A stretch of DNA of 64,000 nucleotides from Phocaeicola faecium (GTDB taxonomy: Bacteria > Bacteroidota > Bacteroidia > Bacteroidales > Bacteroidaceae). This document shows positions 37,769 through 45,228 of the stretch, piece by piece. Position 1 is the stretch's first letter. Each line of letters begins with the position of its first letter. The stretch is taken from NCBI RefSeq assembly GCF_014837055.1, contig NZ_JACSPQ010000001.1, positions 925,970-989,969 on the forward strand, written 5' to 3'. The notes under the pieces are model-generated. The model was not told the DNA's origin. It did not search any database and saw only the letters and a list, made by a program, of their open reading frames with translations. A program made the translations under genes and the position numbers.

Positions 37769-37949
37769 CTAAGAGCCTGTTTAAATTTTGCGCTGCCTCA
37801 GTTTGAGAATTGTTTTCGAGGATGTTTTTCGGCTTTTACAAGGAGGATAGCGGGCTATCTGACGAGTAAAAACAGGGAAACAGACCGGAAACAAACTCAA
37901 AAAGGGGCGGATAAAAATACTTAATCGGAAAATTTAAACAGGCTCTAAG
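37769..37949. mobile_element. MITE-like element with 16-bp terminal inverted repeats
   Basis: AGCCTGTTTAAATTTT (37774-37789) is perfectly repeated in inverted orientation at 37929-37944. The 5-nt direct repeat CTAAG flanks it on both sides (37769-37773 and 37945-37949), as expected for a target duplication. The 171-bp body has no ORF but a central hairpin GATAGC/GCTATC and weaker flanking complementarity (CTTTTAC/GTAAAAA). AGAGCCTGTTT recurs immediately to the right (37948-37958) and near 3797 and 55019. Confidence 0.65.
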
Positions 37950-37971
37950 AGCCTGTTTTTAATCTATCAAA

Positions 37972-38826
37972 TCAGCAAGCCTTAAAGCTCATGTCCAATC
38001 CTTTTACGGAATGAGTCAATGCGCCTACCGAAATGAAATCGACGCCACATTCGGCATAATCGCGTAACGTATCAAACGTAATGCCGCCCGATGACTCGAT
38101 TTCATAGCGTCCGCCTACCATTTCTACCGCCTTGCGCGTGTTTTCAGGCGTAAAGTTGTCGAGCATGATACGGTCTACACCACCCAAGTCGAGCACCTGT
38201 TGGAGTTCATCGAAATTACGCACTTCGATTTCTATCTTCAAGTCTTTACCTTTTTCCTTACAGTATTCTTTCGCACGGGTAATCGCCTTGTCAATGCCTC
38301 CGGCAAAGTCGACATGGTTATCTTTCAGCAAAATCATATCAAACAGTCCGATACGGTGATTCACTCCCCCGCCTATTTTGACTGCCATCTTTTCCAACAC
38401 ACGCATACCCGGTGTGGTTTTGCGCGTATCAAGCACGCGGGTTTTGGTACCTTCCAAGCGTTTTACATATTTATTGGTCATCGTGGCAATGCCGCTCATG
38501 CGCTGCATGATATTCAGCATCAGGCGTTCGGTTTGCAACAACGATTGTACTTTGCCTTCCACCACCATAGCCACATCGCCCGGTTTCACATGTGCGCCGT
38601 CGTGAATAAATACTTCCACCTTCATGTCAGGGTCGAAACGATGAAACACTTCTTTCGCCACTTCAATGCCAGCCAGTATACCTTCTTCTTTAATCAAGAG
38701 TTTCGATTTTCCCATAGCATCTGCCGGGATGCAAGATAAAGTAGTATGGTCACCGTCTCCTATATCCTCTGCAAACGAAAGGTCGATGAGACGGTCAATC
38801 AAATCTTTTACAATTTTTTCGTCCAT
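37972..38826 (-). CDS. nadC: Nicotinate-nucleotide pyrophosphorylase (carboxylating)
   Basis: A 284-residue quinolinate phosphoribosyltransferase, which converts quinolinate and PRPP to nicotinate mononucleotide, CO2 and PPi in de novo NAD synthesis. Typical features: GDHTTLSCIPAD near the N-terminus, RKTTPGMRVLEKMAV with catalytic basic residues, GGGVNHRIGL, LLKDNHV, IEIEVRN, MLDNFTPE and the C-terminal ESSGGI and SVGALTHS. Length is normal. Its promoter overlaps that of the divergent rlmH. No other NAD genes are in the window. Confidence 0.96.
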   Translation of the reverse strand: MDEKIVKDLIDRLIDLSFAEDIGDGDHTTLSCIPADAMGKSKLLIKEEGILAGIEVAKEVFHRFDPDMKVEVFIHDGAHVKPGDVAMVVEGKVQSLLQTERLMLNIMQRMSGIATMTNKYVKRLEGTKTRVLDTRKTTPGMRVLEKMAVKIGGGVNHRIGLFDMILLKDNHVDFAGGIDKAITRAKEYCKEKGKDLKIEIEVRNFDELQQVLDLGGVDRIMLDNFTPENTRKAVEMVGGRYEIESSGGITFDTLRDYAECGVDFISVGALTHSVKGLDMSFKAC

Positions 38827-38856
38827 ATCGTTTTTTATGTGTTTTAATTACAAAGG

Positions 38857-38887
38857 CAAAGGTAGAGAAATTCATTATCTTTGCAAA
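38857..38887 (-). promoter_or_regulatory. Promoter of nadC
   Basis: On the minus strand: TTTG (38887-38884), 19-bp spacer, TACCTTTG (38864-38857), full consensus. Its -33 directly abuts the -7 box of rlmH. Confidence 0.75.
38876..38883 (+). promoter_or_regulatory. -7 promoter box of rlmH
   Basis: TATCTTTG, then C, fits TAnnTTTG and lies 27 nt before the rlmH start codon. It is within the nadC promoter, so the two promoters face each other and overlap. Confidence 0.6.
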
Positions 38888-38909
38888 CACAAACTAACGA
38901 AAAAGAATT

Positions 38910-39383
38910 ATGAAATTTACGTTACTCGTAGTAGGACGCACCGTTGAGAAACATTTTATTACTGCCATTAACGATTATACGGAACGTACCAAACGGTATG
39001 CGTCGTTCGACATGGAGGTGATTCCGGAACTGAAGAACACCAAAAGTCTTACCCCCGAACTACAGAAGGAAAAAGAAGGAGAGCTTATACTGAAATCGCT
39101 TCAGCCGGGAGACGTGGTGGTGCTGTTAGACGAACACGGAAAGGAGTTCCGCTCCATCGAATTTGCAAACTGGATAGAGCGGAAAATGCACACGGTAAGC
39201 AAGCGGCTGGTATTCATCATCGGCGGACCATACGGGTTTTCGCCCGCCGTTTATGCGGCTGCCCACGAAAAGATATCGCTGTCGAAAATGACGTTCTCAC
39301 ACCAGATGATTCGCCTCATCTTCATCGAGCAGCTATATCGCGGGCTGAGCATCCTGCACAACAGCCCCTACCACCACGAGTAG
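38910..39383 (+). CDS. rlmH: 23S rRNA (pseudouridine(1915)-N3)-methyltransferase RlmH
   Basis: A complete 157-residue SPOUT-fold methyltransferase that adds a methyl group to pseudouridine 1915 of helix 69 in the 70S ribosome. The SAM-binding knot is marked by FIIGGPYGFSP and the C-terminal SKMTFSHQMIRLIFIEQLYR followed by SPYHHE is the family signature. Divergent from nadC and convergent with the glucosaminidase gene. Confidence 0.96.
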   Translation: MKFTLLVVGRTVEKHFITAINDYTERTKRYASFDMEVIPELKNTKSLTPELQKEKEGELILKSLQPGDVVVLLDEHGKEFRSIEFANWIERKMHTVSKRLVFIIGGPYGFSPAVYAAAHEKISLSKMTFSHQMIRLIFIEQLYRGLSILHNSPYHHE

Positions 39384-39397
39384 AACCGTTTATCCCA

Positions 39398-40288
39398 TTA
39401 GCGCAAACGCAGAATGTCGCCCACGTTCGGTGCCGGAGCATCTTCATCCATCTTGTTCAGCTTATACAGGTTTTTCAGCCGGATACCGAACTTCTGGGAT
39501 ATGGAATACATGGAGTCGCCGGCGCGTACCACGTAGACGATGTTGTCTTTCGTGGCGCGTTTCATTTTCTTTTCCAAGTAAATCACTTCGCCGCCCCTGA
39601 ACTGGTAATCTTTCGGCAATTCGTTATACGTACGGAGTTTCTTCTTGCTGATACCCAATTCTTTTGACAGCGATTTGAAAGTATCGCCGCGACGGGCTAT
39701 CACGTATAACATGCCGTTTGCCAAATAAGGCTGGTGCGGATTCGGGAACTCTTCCACCCACTTCAGTCCGCCTTTCCGGTCGTAATTATCAAGGTCGTAC
39801 AGCTCGATGATGTTAATCAGCCGGTCGGCATAACGCGGGTCGGTGGCGTAACCCGCTTTTTTCAATCCCCTTGCCCACCCTTTGTAATCGGTTATTTTCA
39901 ACCGGAACAAAAAGGCATAGCGTGCGCCGTTACTCAGAAAAAGCGAGTGGTCGCGGTACGAGTCTTTCGGACTGTCGTAAGCGCGGAAACACTCATTGGG
40001 GGCATCGTCATTGGCACGGACGGTTTTCCCGTCCCAGCTTCCGCCGCATTTTATACCGAAGTGATTGTTCGACCGACGCGCCAACGCGCTTTTTCCCGCC
40101 CCCGATTCTAACAAGCCCTGTGCCAACGTGATGCTTGCGGGTATGCGGAAGCGGTGCATTTCGTCGACCGCTACTTTACGATATTTATGGATATAACTTT
40201 CGTACGCTTTGTTACGACGCTGGGCCGCACTGCCCACACAGGCCATGCTTACCAAGCAACATATCAAGATATAACGTAATAACTTCAT
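39398..40288 (-). CDS. Glucosaminidase with two LysM domains (peptidoglycan hydrolase)
   Basis: A 296-residue exported protein. Signal peptide (to GSAAQ), a glucosaminidase domain (about 30-165; catalytic Glu in LAQGLLESGAGKSALA, NNHFGIKCGGSW, YDSPKDSYRDHS) and two LysM repeats at the C-terminus (YVIARRGDTFKSLSKELGIS and YVVRAGDSMYSISQKFGIR). It should cut the glycan strands of peptidoglycan between GlcNAc and MurNAc during wall growth. A minus-strand -7 box TATCTTTG is at 40324-40317. Confidence 0.93.
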   Translation of the reverse strand: MKLLRYILICCLVSMACVGSAAQRRNKAYESYIHKYRKVAVDEMHRFRIPASITLAQGLLESGAGKSALARRSNNHFGIKCGGSWDGKTVRANDDAPNECFRAYDSPKDSYRDHSLFLSNGARYAFLFRLKITDYKGWARGLKKAGYATDPRYADRLINIIELYDLDNYDRKGGLKWVEEFPNPHQPYLANGMLYVIARRGDTFKSLSKELGISKKKLRTYNELPKDYQFRGGEVIYLEKKMKRATKDNIVYVVRAGDSMYSISQKFGIRLKNLYKLNKMDEDAPAPNVGDILRLR

Positions 40289-40316
40289 TTCTTTCCGGTG
40301 TTAATACTATGCCCCG

Positions 40317-40324
40317 CAAAGATA
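40317..40324 (-). promoter_or_regulatory. -7 promoter box of the glucosaminidase gene
   Basis: Minus-strand TATCTTTG, then C, 28 nt before the start codon at 40288. Confidence 0.5.
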
Positions 40325-40388
40325 GCGGATTGCTTTCTGATAAAAACTTAAAAATACAGAAATTTACAAGGAGAGATTGTTTTTTTCT

Positions 40389-40396
40389 TACATTTG
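40389..40396 (+). promoter_or_regulatory. -7 promoter box of the cytidine deaminase gene
   Basis: TACATTTG fits TAnnTTTG and lies 28 nt before the ATG at 40425, which also supports that start over the upstream in-frame codon at 40377. Confidence 0.5.
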
Positions 40397-40424
40397 TAAG
40401 AACAGAAAATGTAACATTACTGCC

Positions 40425-40907
40425 ATGAAAGAAATTAAATTAGACATCCGAATCCGTGCTTTAAGCTACAACGAACTGAGTGAAGAAGACCGTCGGCTGA
40501 CAGATCTTGCCAAAGAAGCCACACGGCGAAGTTACTCGCCTTACTCCGGCTTTTCAGTGGGCGCAGCCGCACTGCTTGCCAACGGAGCAACCGTAACGGG
40601 CAGTAATCAGGAAAACGCCGCCTACCCCTCAGGAATATGCGCCGAACGAACTACCCTGTTCTACGCCAATTCGCAATATCCCGACCAAGCCGTAAAGACA
40701 CTTGCCATTGCCGCCCGCACGGTATCAGGGTTTATCGACACTCCCATCCCTCCCTGCGGAGCCTGCCGGCAGGTATTGCTTGAAACGGAGCAACGCTACC
40801 ACCAGCCTATCCGTATCTTGTTATACGGCGAAAAAGAAATTTATCAGATAGACGGAGTAAAAGACTTGTTGCCGCTCTCGTTTGGCGGAGATTTCTTGTC
40901 AAAGTAA
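40425..40907 (+). CDS. cdd: Cytidine deaminase
   Basis: A 160-residue zinc enzyme converting cytidine and deoxycytidine to uridine forms in pyrimidine salvage. The active site is complete: SGICAERTTLF with the zinc Cys and catalytic Glu, and PPCGACRQVL with two more zinc Cys. YSPYSGFSVGAAAL binds the ribose. The frame opens at 40377, but MKEIKLDIRI at 40425 fits the family and lies downstream of the promoter. Confidence 0.95.
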   Translation: MKEIKLDIRIRALSYNELSEEDRRLTDLAKEATRRSYSPYSGFSVGAAALLANGATVTGSNQENAAYPSGICAERTTLFYANSQYPDQAVKTLAIAARTVSGFIDTPIPPCGACRQVLLETEQRYHQPIRILLYGEKEIYQIDGVKDLLPLSFGGDFLSK

Positions 40908-40933
40908 CTGCCTTGAGTTTTCAAACAGTCAAT

Positions 40934-40974
40934 AAAAAAGGCAAGTCCCGACTGTTTCCAGCCGTGGCTTGCCT
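40934..40974 (-). terminator. Terminator between cdd and the N-glycan locus
   Basis: AGGCAAG (40939-40945) pairs with CTTGCCT (40968-40974), with an inner partial CCCG/GCCG-type extension. The A-run at 40934-40939 gives a T-tract on the minus strand, so it would stop read-through from the minus-strand locus; it may also end cdd transcripts. Confidence 0.6.
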
Positions 40975-41028
40975 AACCTTTGCGCATTTCTGCGCATCCC
41001 AATAAAATACAAATATATGGTTAAGAAT

Positions 41029-41207
41029 CTGTTTGAATTGTCCGATAAAGTAACCTCACCGCCCCCTTTTCAAGGCATGAAAAACGCTACCCGAAGAACG
41101 AATCAACACTATGGGTAGAAACGGGCAACGCTACCGCATGAAACGACCAACGCTAACGGTAGCGTTTTTCCCGATGTAAAATCATTAAAGCCGGACCACC
41201 CAAACAG
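41029..41207. mobile_element. Possible MITE-like element enclosing repeat array D
   Basis: CTGTTTGAATTGTCCG (41029-41044) and its imperfect inverse CGGACCACCCAAACAG (41192-41207) share CTGTTTG, 4 variable bases, then GTCCG. The 179-bp interval contains array D and no ORF. The end motif resembles that of the element at 37769. Confidence 0.4.
41081..41169. repeat. 22-nt tandem repeat array D
   Basis: The clearest array: units at 41083-41104, 41105-41126, 41127-41148 and 41149-41169. Each starts AACGCTA or AACACTA. Ends AAAACGCTACC and GGTAGCGTTTTT are complementary, so the array can fold as one hairpin with a T-tail. It lies between convergent cdd and the DUF1735 gene. Confidence 0.88.
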
Positions 41208-41233
41208 GCTCCAAACGATTCATTTACTTGCAA

Positions 41234-42418
41234 TTACTCTTGCGGCGGGAAGATGAACCCGTTTCCTCCGTTGTCATCGAAAGTGTAAGTAGAGTGTTTG
41301 GGCAAATCTTTCCCACTCTTACTCCAATCCCACAGTTTCGTATCATCCTCTACCACCTCGCCGGTTTCACGGTCTCTCTTTTTACCGTTCAGCGGATAGT
41401 AAAGCAACAGATTTTCATCGTCGGGGTTTACCATCTTCCATACGTTCGAAGCAATCTCCTGCGGTGTTCTTGCCGTTTTCCAGAAACGAACCTCGCGAAT
41501 CAGCTCATTCGAGCCTCCAATCCAGAAACCGATCAATCCGTAAGGCCCTGTCCGTATTTCACGTTCAGCCACCAAAGCCCCGTTGACGTAAACAGAGTTT
41601 TTCTGTCCGTCGTAAACGAAAGCCAACATATACCATGTATCAGGCTGAGCCGAGAACTTATCGGCAGGAATATCTATCTGCGAACTTCCGGTTTTAATCT
41701 GCAACTGGTTCGGATTAATCGTCACGTCACCAAAACGTACATAGATTTCGTCCAGCGTGCTGGCATTTGCAACCAGCTTGGTTCCGCAGATAGACCGGTT
41801 GTTGCTTCTATAGCTTGAGCGGTTTACCATAACCTCCATCGTCCATTGGTCAACTTTGAAGTCGCTTGGGAACATGGTATTATCTTCACTACCCGAACCC
41901 CGACCGTCTGTACTGATGCGAAGCGCTTTCGTATTTACCCGCTGCTCAAGTACCAGCAAGGTTTCTTCCTGTCCCTTGATAACATTCACATCGCCACCTG
42001 TGATGCGGACGGGCAGCGCGTAATTACCTTCCATTGAAAATTTTACGTTTTTCAAAGTAATCGGCACATCTACCATAGCATAACGGGGCATGAAGGTTAC
42101 GTTTTGAGATATTTCGTACATCTCTTTCGGAAGCACAATATAGTTCGTTCCGTTTTTCGCATTATATGCCTTCAGTTGCTCCTCACTCCCCGCTTCCAGC
42201 GTAACATTCACCTCGCGGGTATCCTGAACCGCCAAAGCCACTTGAAGTCCGTCAATCTTCGTATCTTTATCTTCTTCCACGAAGCTCTGCAAAATACCTT
42301 TGGTAGCTATATAAACACCTTGTTCGCTTTGAAATTCATCCAACGGATTTTTATATAATTCGTTTTGGCAACTGCTTGCCAGAAACAACAGAATCATCCA
42401 ACAAATATTCTTTTTCAT
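41234..42418 (-). CDS. DUF1735 and LamG-like domain lipoprotein (N-glycan locus)
   Basis: About 394 residues. The start MKKNICWMILLFLASSC at 42418 gives a clean lipoprotein signal (three codons inside the longest frame). Residues about 35-165 are DUF1735 (DTREVNVTLEAGSEEQLKAY, TNYIVLPKEMYEISQNVTF), and the C-terminal 200 are a concanavalin/LamG-like domain (WTMEVMVNRSSYRSN, WYMLAFVYDGQKNSVYVNG, IREVRFWKTARTPQEI, LYYPLNGK). Such proteins bind glycans at the surface; no catalytic motif. Last gene after SusC, SusD and GH18. Confidence 0.88.
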   Translation of the reverse strand: MKKNICWMILLFLASSCQNELYKNPLDEFQSEQGVYIATKGILQSFVEEDKDTKIDGLQVALAVQDTREVNVTLEAGSEEQLKAYNAKNGTNYIVLPKEMYEISQNVTFMPRYAMVDVPITLKNVKFSMEGNYALPVRITGGDVNVIKGQEETLLVLEQRVNTKALRISTDGRGSGSEDNTMFPSDFKVDQWTMEVMVNRSSYRSNNRSICGTKLVANASTLDEIYVRFGDVTINPNQLQIKTGSSQIDIPADKFSAQPDTWYMLAFVYDGQKNSVYVNGALVAEREIRTGPYGLIGFWIGGSNELIREVRFWKTARTPQEIASNVWKMVNPDDENLLLYYPLNGKKRDRETGEVVEDDTKLWDWSKSGKDLPKHSTYTFDDNGGNGFIFPPQE

Positions 42419-42435
42419 ATAAGCCATTTTTTATG

Positions 42436-43530
42436 TTACTCAAAATTACTGGGATATACCTGATTACCGTAATACAACGCCATTCTCAACCATTTGTAAG
42501 GCGGGTCATTGGGAAAATCGTACTCCATGTGATAAGTACCTACACCTCCTATTCGTTTTCCGCTGGGCAAATCAAGCGTTGCATAATCAAGAATCTGAGT
42601 TCCTTCCATGTTATTCAGCTCCTCGCGTTCACTCGTATATCCCCGTATGCCTCCGGTTTTCCAACCTTGTTCAAACTCTACGGTGATAATCGTTTTGCGC
42701 TCCCAGTCATCCAAATTGGGTTTATTGATTTTCCGGATAACCGAGGATGTTCTTGACTCCCAGTATGCCTGATAGATATAGAAATCGACCAACTTGGAAG
42801 TTTCGGTAGACAACAAGTCGGGCTGACCGTCCATTACCAGCAACCGTCCGGCAGGGCGCAGGCGATTACTCAAGGTCTCAATGAACACCTGCATGTTATT
42901 ATTGCCTTCGGGACTGATGTAATAACCATTTGCCAACGTTCCCGAATGTCCGTACCCGGGTTCGTAGTCGATGTCGAAACCATCGAGGTTATATTTCTCA
43001 ATGCTGTCACAAATAGCGTTGGCATAGGCTTTCACCCCTTCTAAAAAATCACCTTTACCTTTTTCTTCCACCCAATACTGTGTGGCGTTCATGCCTTTGG
43101 GCGTCAGTTGGTCTCCCAAATCCTGAATAATCCAGCACAAGAGAGCTTTTCCGCCTTTTACTTCCTGAAAGAACTTCAGGTCGGCTTTCTGTTCTTCCGA
43201 CAAAGAACCTCTGGTTCCCCAAAGCGATACGAAATCCACACTGTCGGGCAACATCTTCAGATAATTCTGGGCATTATTTCCTTTCCCCGTCCAGTTACCG
43301 AACCACCCGAAGCCTCTTACGTGAGGTGTATTTCTGTATTCGCGTATCCGCTTGAAATGTTCACGCATGGTCGGTGTCAAGTCGTCTTCACTTTGAGCTT
43401 CAATCAACGGAATCCGCTTGTACAAGCCTTCCTGATTTTCAAATATCTCTCTTTCTTCCGATGTCCAATCAGAACAGCTTGTAACGCATAATGCTGCTAT
43501 TCCGATGTATAAATATTTTAGTAGTTTCAT
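42436..43530 (-). CDS. GH18 endo-beta-N-acetylglucosaminidase-type lipoprotein
   Basis: A 364-residue lipoprotein (Cys19 in CVTSC) with one GH18 TIM barrel. The catalytic signature is complete, DGFDIDYEPG, whose last Asp-x-Glu provide the acid/base and assisting residue. FGWFGNWTG, VDFVSLWG and YQAYW are typical of Bacteroides endo-enzymes related to BT_3987/Endo-type GH18, which cut the chitobiose core of N-glycans. Location in a SusCD locus makes host or dietary N-glycan the likely substrate; specificity for high-mannose or complex glycans cannot be told here. Confidence 0.87.
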   Translation of the reverse strand: MKLLKYLYIGIAALCVTSCSDWTSEEREIFENQEGLYKRIPLIEAQSEDDLTPTMREHFKRIREYRNTPHVRGFGWFGNWTGKGNNAQNYLKMLPDSVDFVSLWGTRGSLSEEQKADLKFFQEVKGGKALLCWIIQDLGDQLTPKGMNATQYWVEEKGKGDFLEGVKAYANAICDSIEKYNLDGFDIDYEPGYGHSGTLANGYYISPEGNNNMQVFIETLSNRLRPAGRLLVMDGQPDLLSTETSKLVDFYIYQAYWESRTSSVIRKINKPNLDDWERKTIITVEFEQGWKTGGIRGYTSEREELNNMEGTQILDYATLDLPSGKRIGGVGTYHMEYDFPNDPPYKWLRMALYYGNQVYPSNFE

Positions 43531-43563
43531 ATAACTTACGCTTCTTTAAAATGGATTAAACGA

Positions 43564-45213
43564 TTACTGATTAGGCTGTTTAGGTCTGTCTGAACGTACC
43601 CACCACATTTTAGTGGCTCCTATATCATCACCTCCCAACAGTTTCGGGATTTCCGCCATGTTAGGATTAGAATTATAAGCCGTGGGAGCAAACCGGAAAC
43701 GTTCGGGCGCTCTGGTATCTTCAACCGATGCACCGATACGTCCGGCAGCAGCCCCGTCCATCGGTTTCATGATGTAAGGGAATCCGGTACGGCGGTATTC
43801 AGTCCAAGCCTCTACCGCGTTCGGATAAAGCGCCAGATACTTCTGAGTGATAATCTTCTGCAACTGCTCGTCCTTCTGCGGCAGGCTTCCCGTATAATCG
43901 TCCCACTTGGGAGAAGTGTTGCCGATACTTAAATCGTGACCATAGTCGCCATACCAGTAAGCCATCGTTCTAATCCCTAACGGCTTATCGGTAGTCTCCA
44001 GATAATCTGCCGTAAAGCCATTCACTCCATTTTCTTGGAAAGACATGCTCACACCCTGTTCGTAAAACGTTTGCGGGTCTCCCTCCATCAGATTATAAAG
44101 GGCAGCCTCAGCCTTCAGGAAGTAAGTTTCAGACGCTCTGAACCAATACAGCGGTGAGTTTGCATCAATGTTAGGGCGTGAAGCGAACTTTTCCGACCAA
44201 GTAGTTTCCTGCTTCGAGTTCGTATTTTCCGGTGCTACCGCAAAATAATCTTTCTGCATATAACTGCCATAACCATACGTACCTTGCGTAAAATATACGC
44301 TTATCCGCGGGTCTCTGTATCCGCGCAGGTATCCCCAGATGGTGGCTCCCATTCGGGTTTCATTGTAATCGTTCACAGATGCCATCATCGAATTCAGCAA
44401 CGGCATCTTGGCGGAAGTCTGGATTTTGGCTTCGCTTGCAATATCTTCAATCACTCCGCCGTTCTTGGGGTCTAATGCTTTGGCAATATATTCGCGTGCC
44501 AATGCCTCGTCTTTGAAGTGAACTCTTACTGCCATTCGCAGCATCAAAGAGTTTGCCAGCTTCACCCAGTTCTGTACGTTACCGTCGTATATCAAATCAT
44601 ATTGCGACATAACTCTGTAAGAAATGGTATTCAGCAGTTCGACCGACTTAGCCAAATCAGCCATCATGGTTTTATAAACCACCTCCTGACTGTCGAACTT
44701 CGGAGCAATGCTTCCATCGCCGGCAGAAGTATAGGCGATAGGACCAAATACATCCGTAGCACGCAGCCAAGCCACGTTTCTTACAATATTTGCCATCTCC
44801 AAGATAGCCTGTTCAGAAGGAGATTCGGCATCTTTTGCTATCTCATAGATTTCGTTCCACGGCAAAAAGATTGACGAATAGAAATTCTGATAGGCATAAT
44901 TCATTCTGCTATCAGTAAAGTTCCAGTTCGATTCGTTGTTAAATCCCCAGTTATTATTATTTCCAAAATAACCGATATAGTTACCCGACGAAATCAAATC
45001 TGTATTTTGCAAATCGTTTCCCGGTCCTGTTGTCAAGCTGGGCGAACCGATAGGAATCACTCTTTGCTGCATATTCATAAAACGCGCACCGTATTTAAGA
45101 GGCCCTAATTCTTCATCAGAAACACCGTAAGGATCCGTGTTAACGGTCTCGTAATCGCAAGCTGACATCGAACAAAGTGTCAAAAGCAGAATTATATATT
45201 TTTTCATATTCAA
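43564..45213 (-). CDS. SusD/RagB-family lipoprotein (N-glycan locus)
   Basis: A 549-residue surface lipoprotein, Cys19-20 in MSACDYE. SusD_like_2 features: YETVNTDPYGVSDEEL, RATDVFGPIAYTSAGDG, WVKLANSLMLRMAVRV, TYFLKAEAALYNL and the closing EAWTEYRRTGFPYI. It binds the glycan and lids the SusC barrel encoded 15 bp upstream. Start Met1 (MNMKKY) or Met3. Confidence 0.93.
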   Translation of the reverse strand: MNMKKYIILLLTLCSMSACDYETVNTDPYGVSDEELGPLKYGARFMNMQQRVIPIGSPSLTTGPGNDLQNTDLISSGNYIGYFGNNNNWGFNNESNWNFTDSRMNYAYQNFYSSIFLPWNEIYEIAKDAESPSEQAILEMANIVRNVAWLRATDVFGPIAYTSAGDGSIAPKFDSQEVVYKTMMADLAKSVELLNTISYRVMSQYDLIYDGNVQNWVKLANSLMLRMAVRVHFKDEALAREYIAKALDPKNGGVIEDIASEAKIQTSAKMPLLNSMMASVNDYNETRMGATIWGYLRGYRDPRISVYFTQGTYGYGSYMQKDYFAVAPENTNSKQETTWSEKFASRPNIDANSPLYWFRASETYFLKAEAALYNLMEGDPQTFYEQGVSMSFQENGVNGFTADYLETTDKPLGIRTMAYWYGDYGHDLSIGNTSPKWDDYTGSLPQKDEQLQKIITQKYLALYPNAVEAWTEYRRTGFPYIMKPMDGAAAGRIGASVEDTRAPERFRFAPTAYNSNPNMAEIPKLLGGDDIGATKMWWVRSDRPKQPNQ

Positions 45214-45228
45214 TTCCTTTATTTTATT

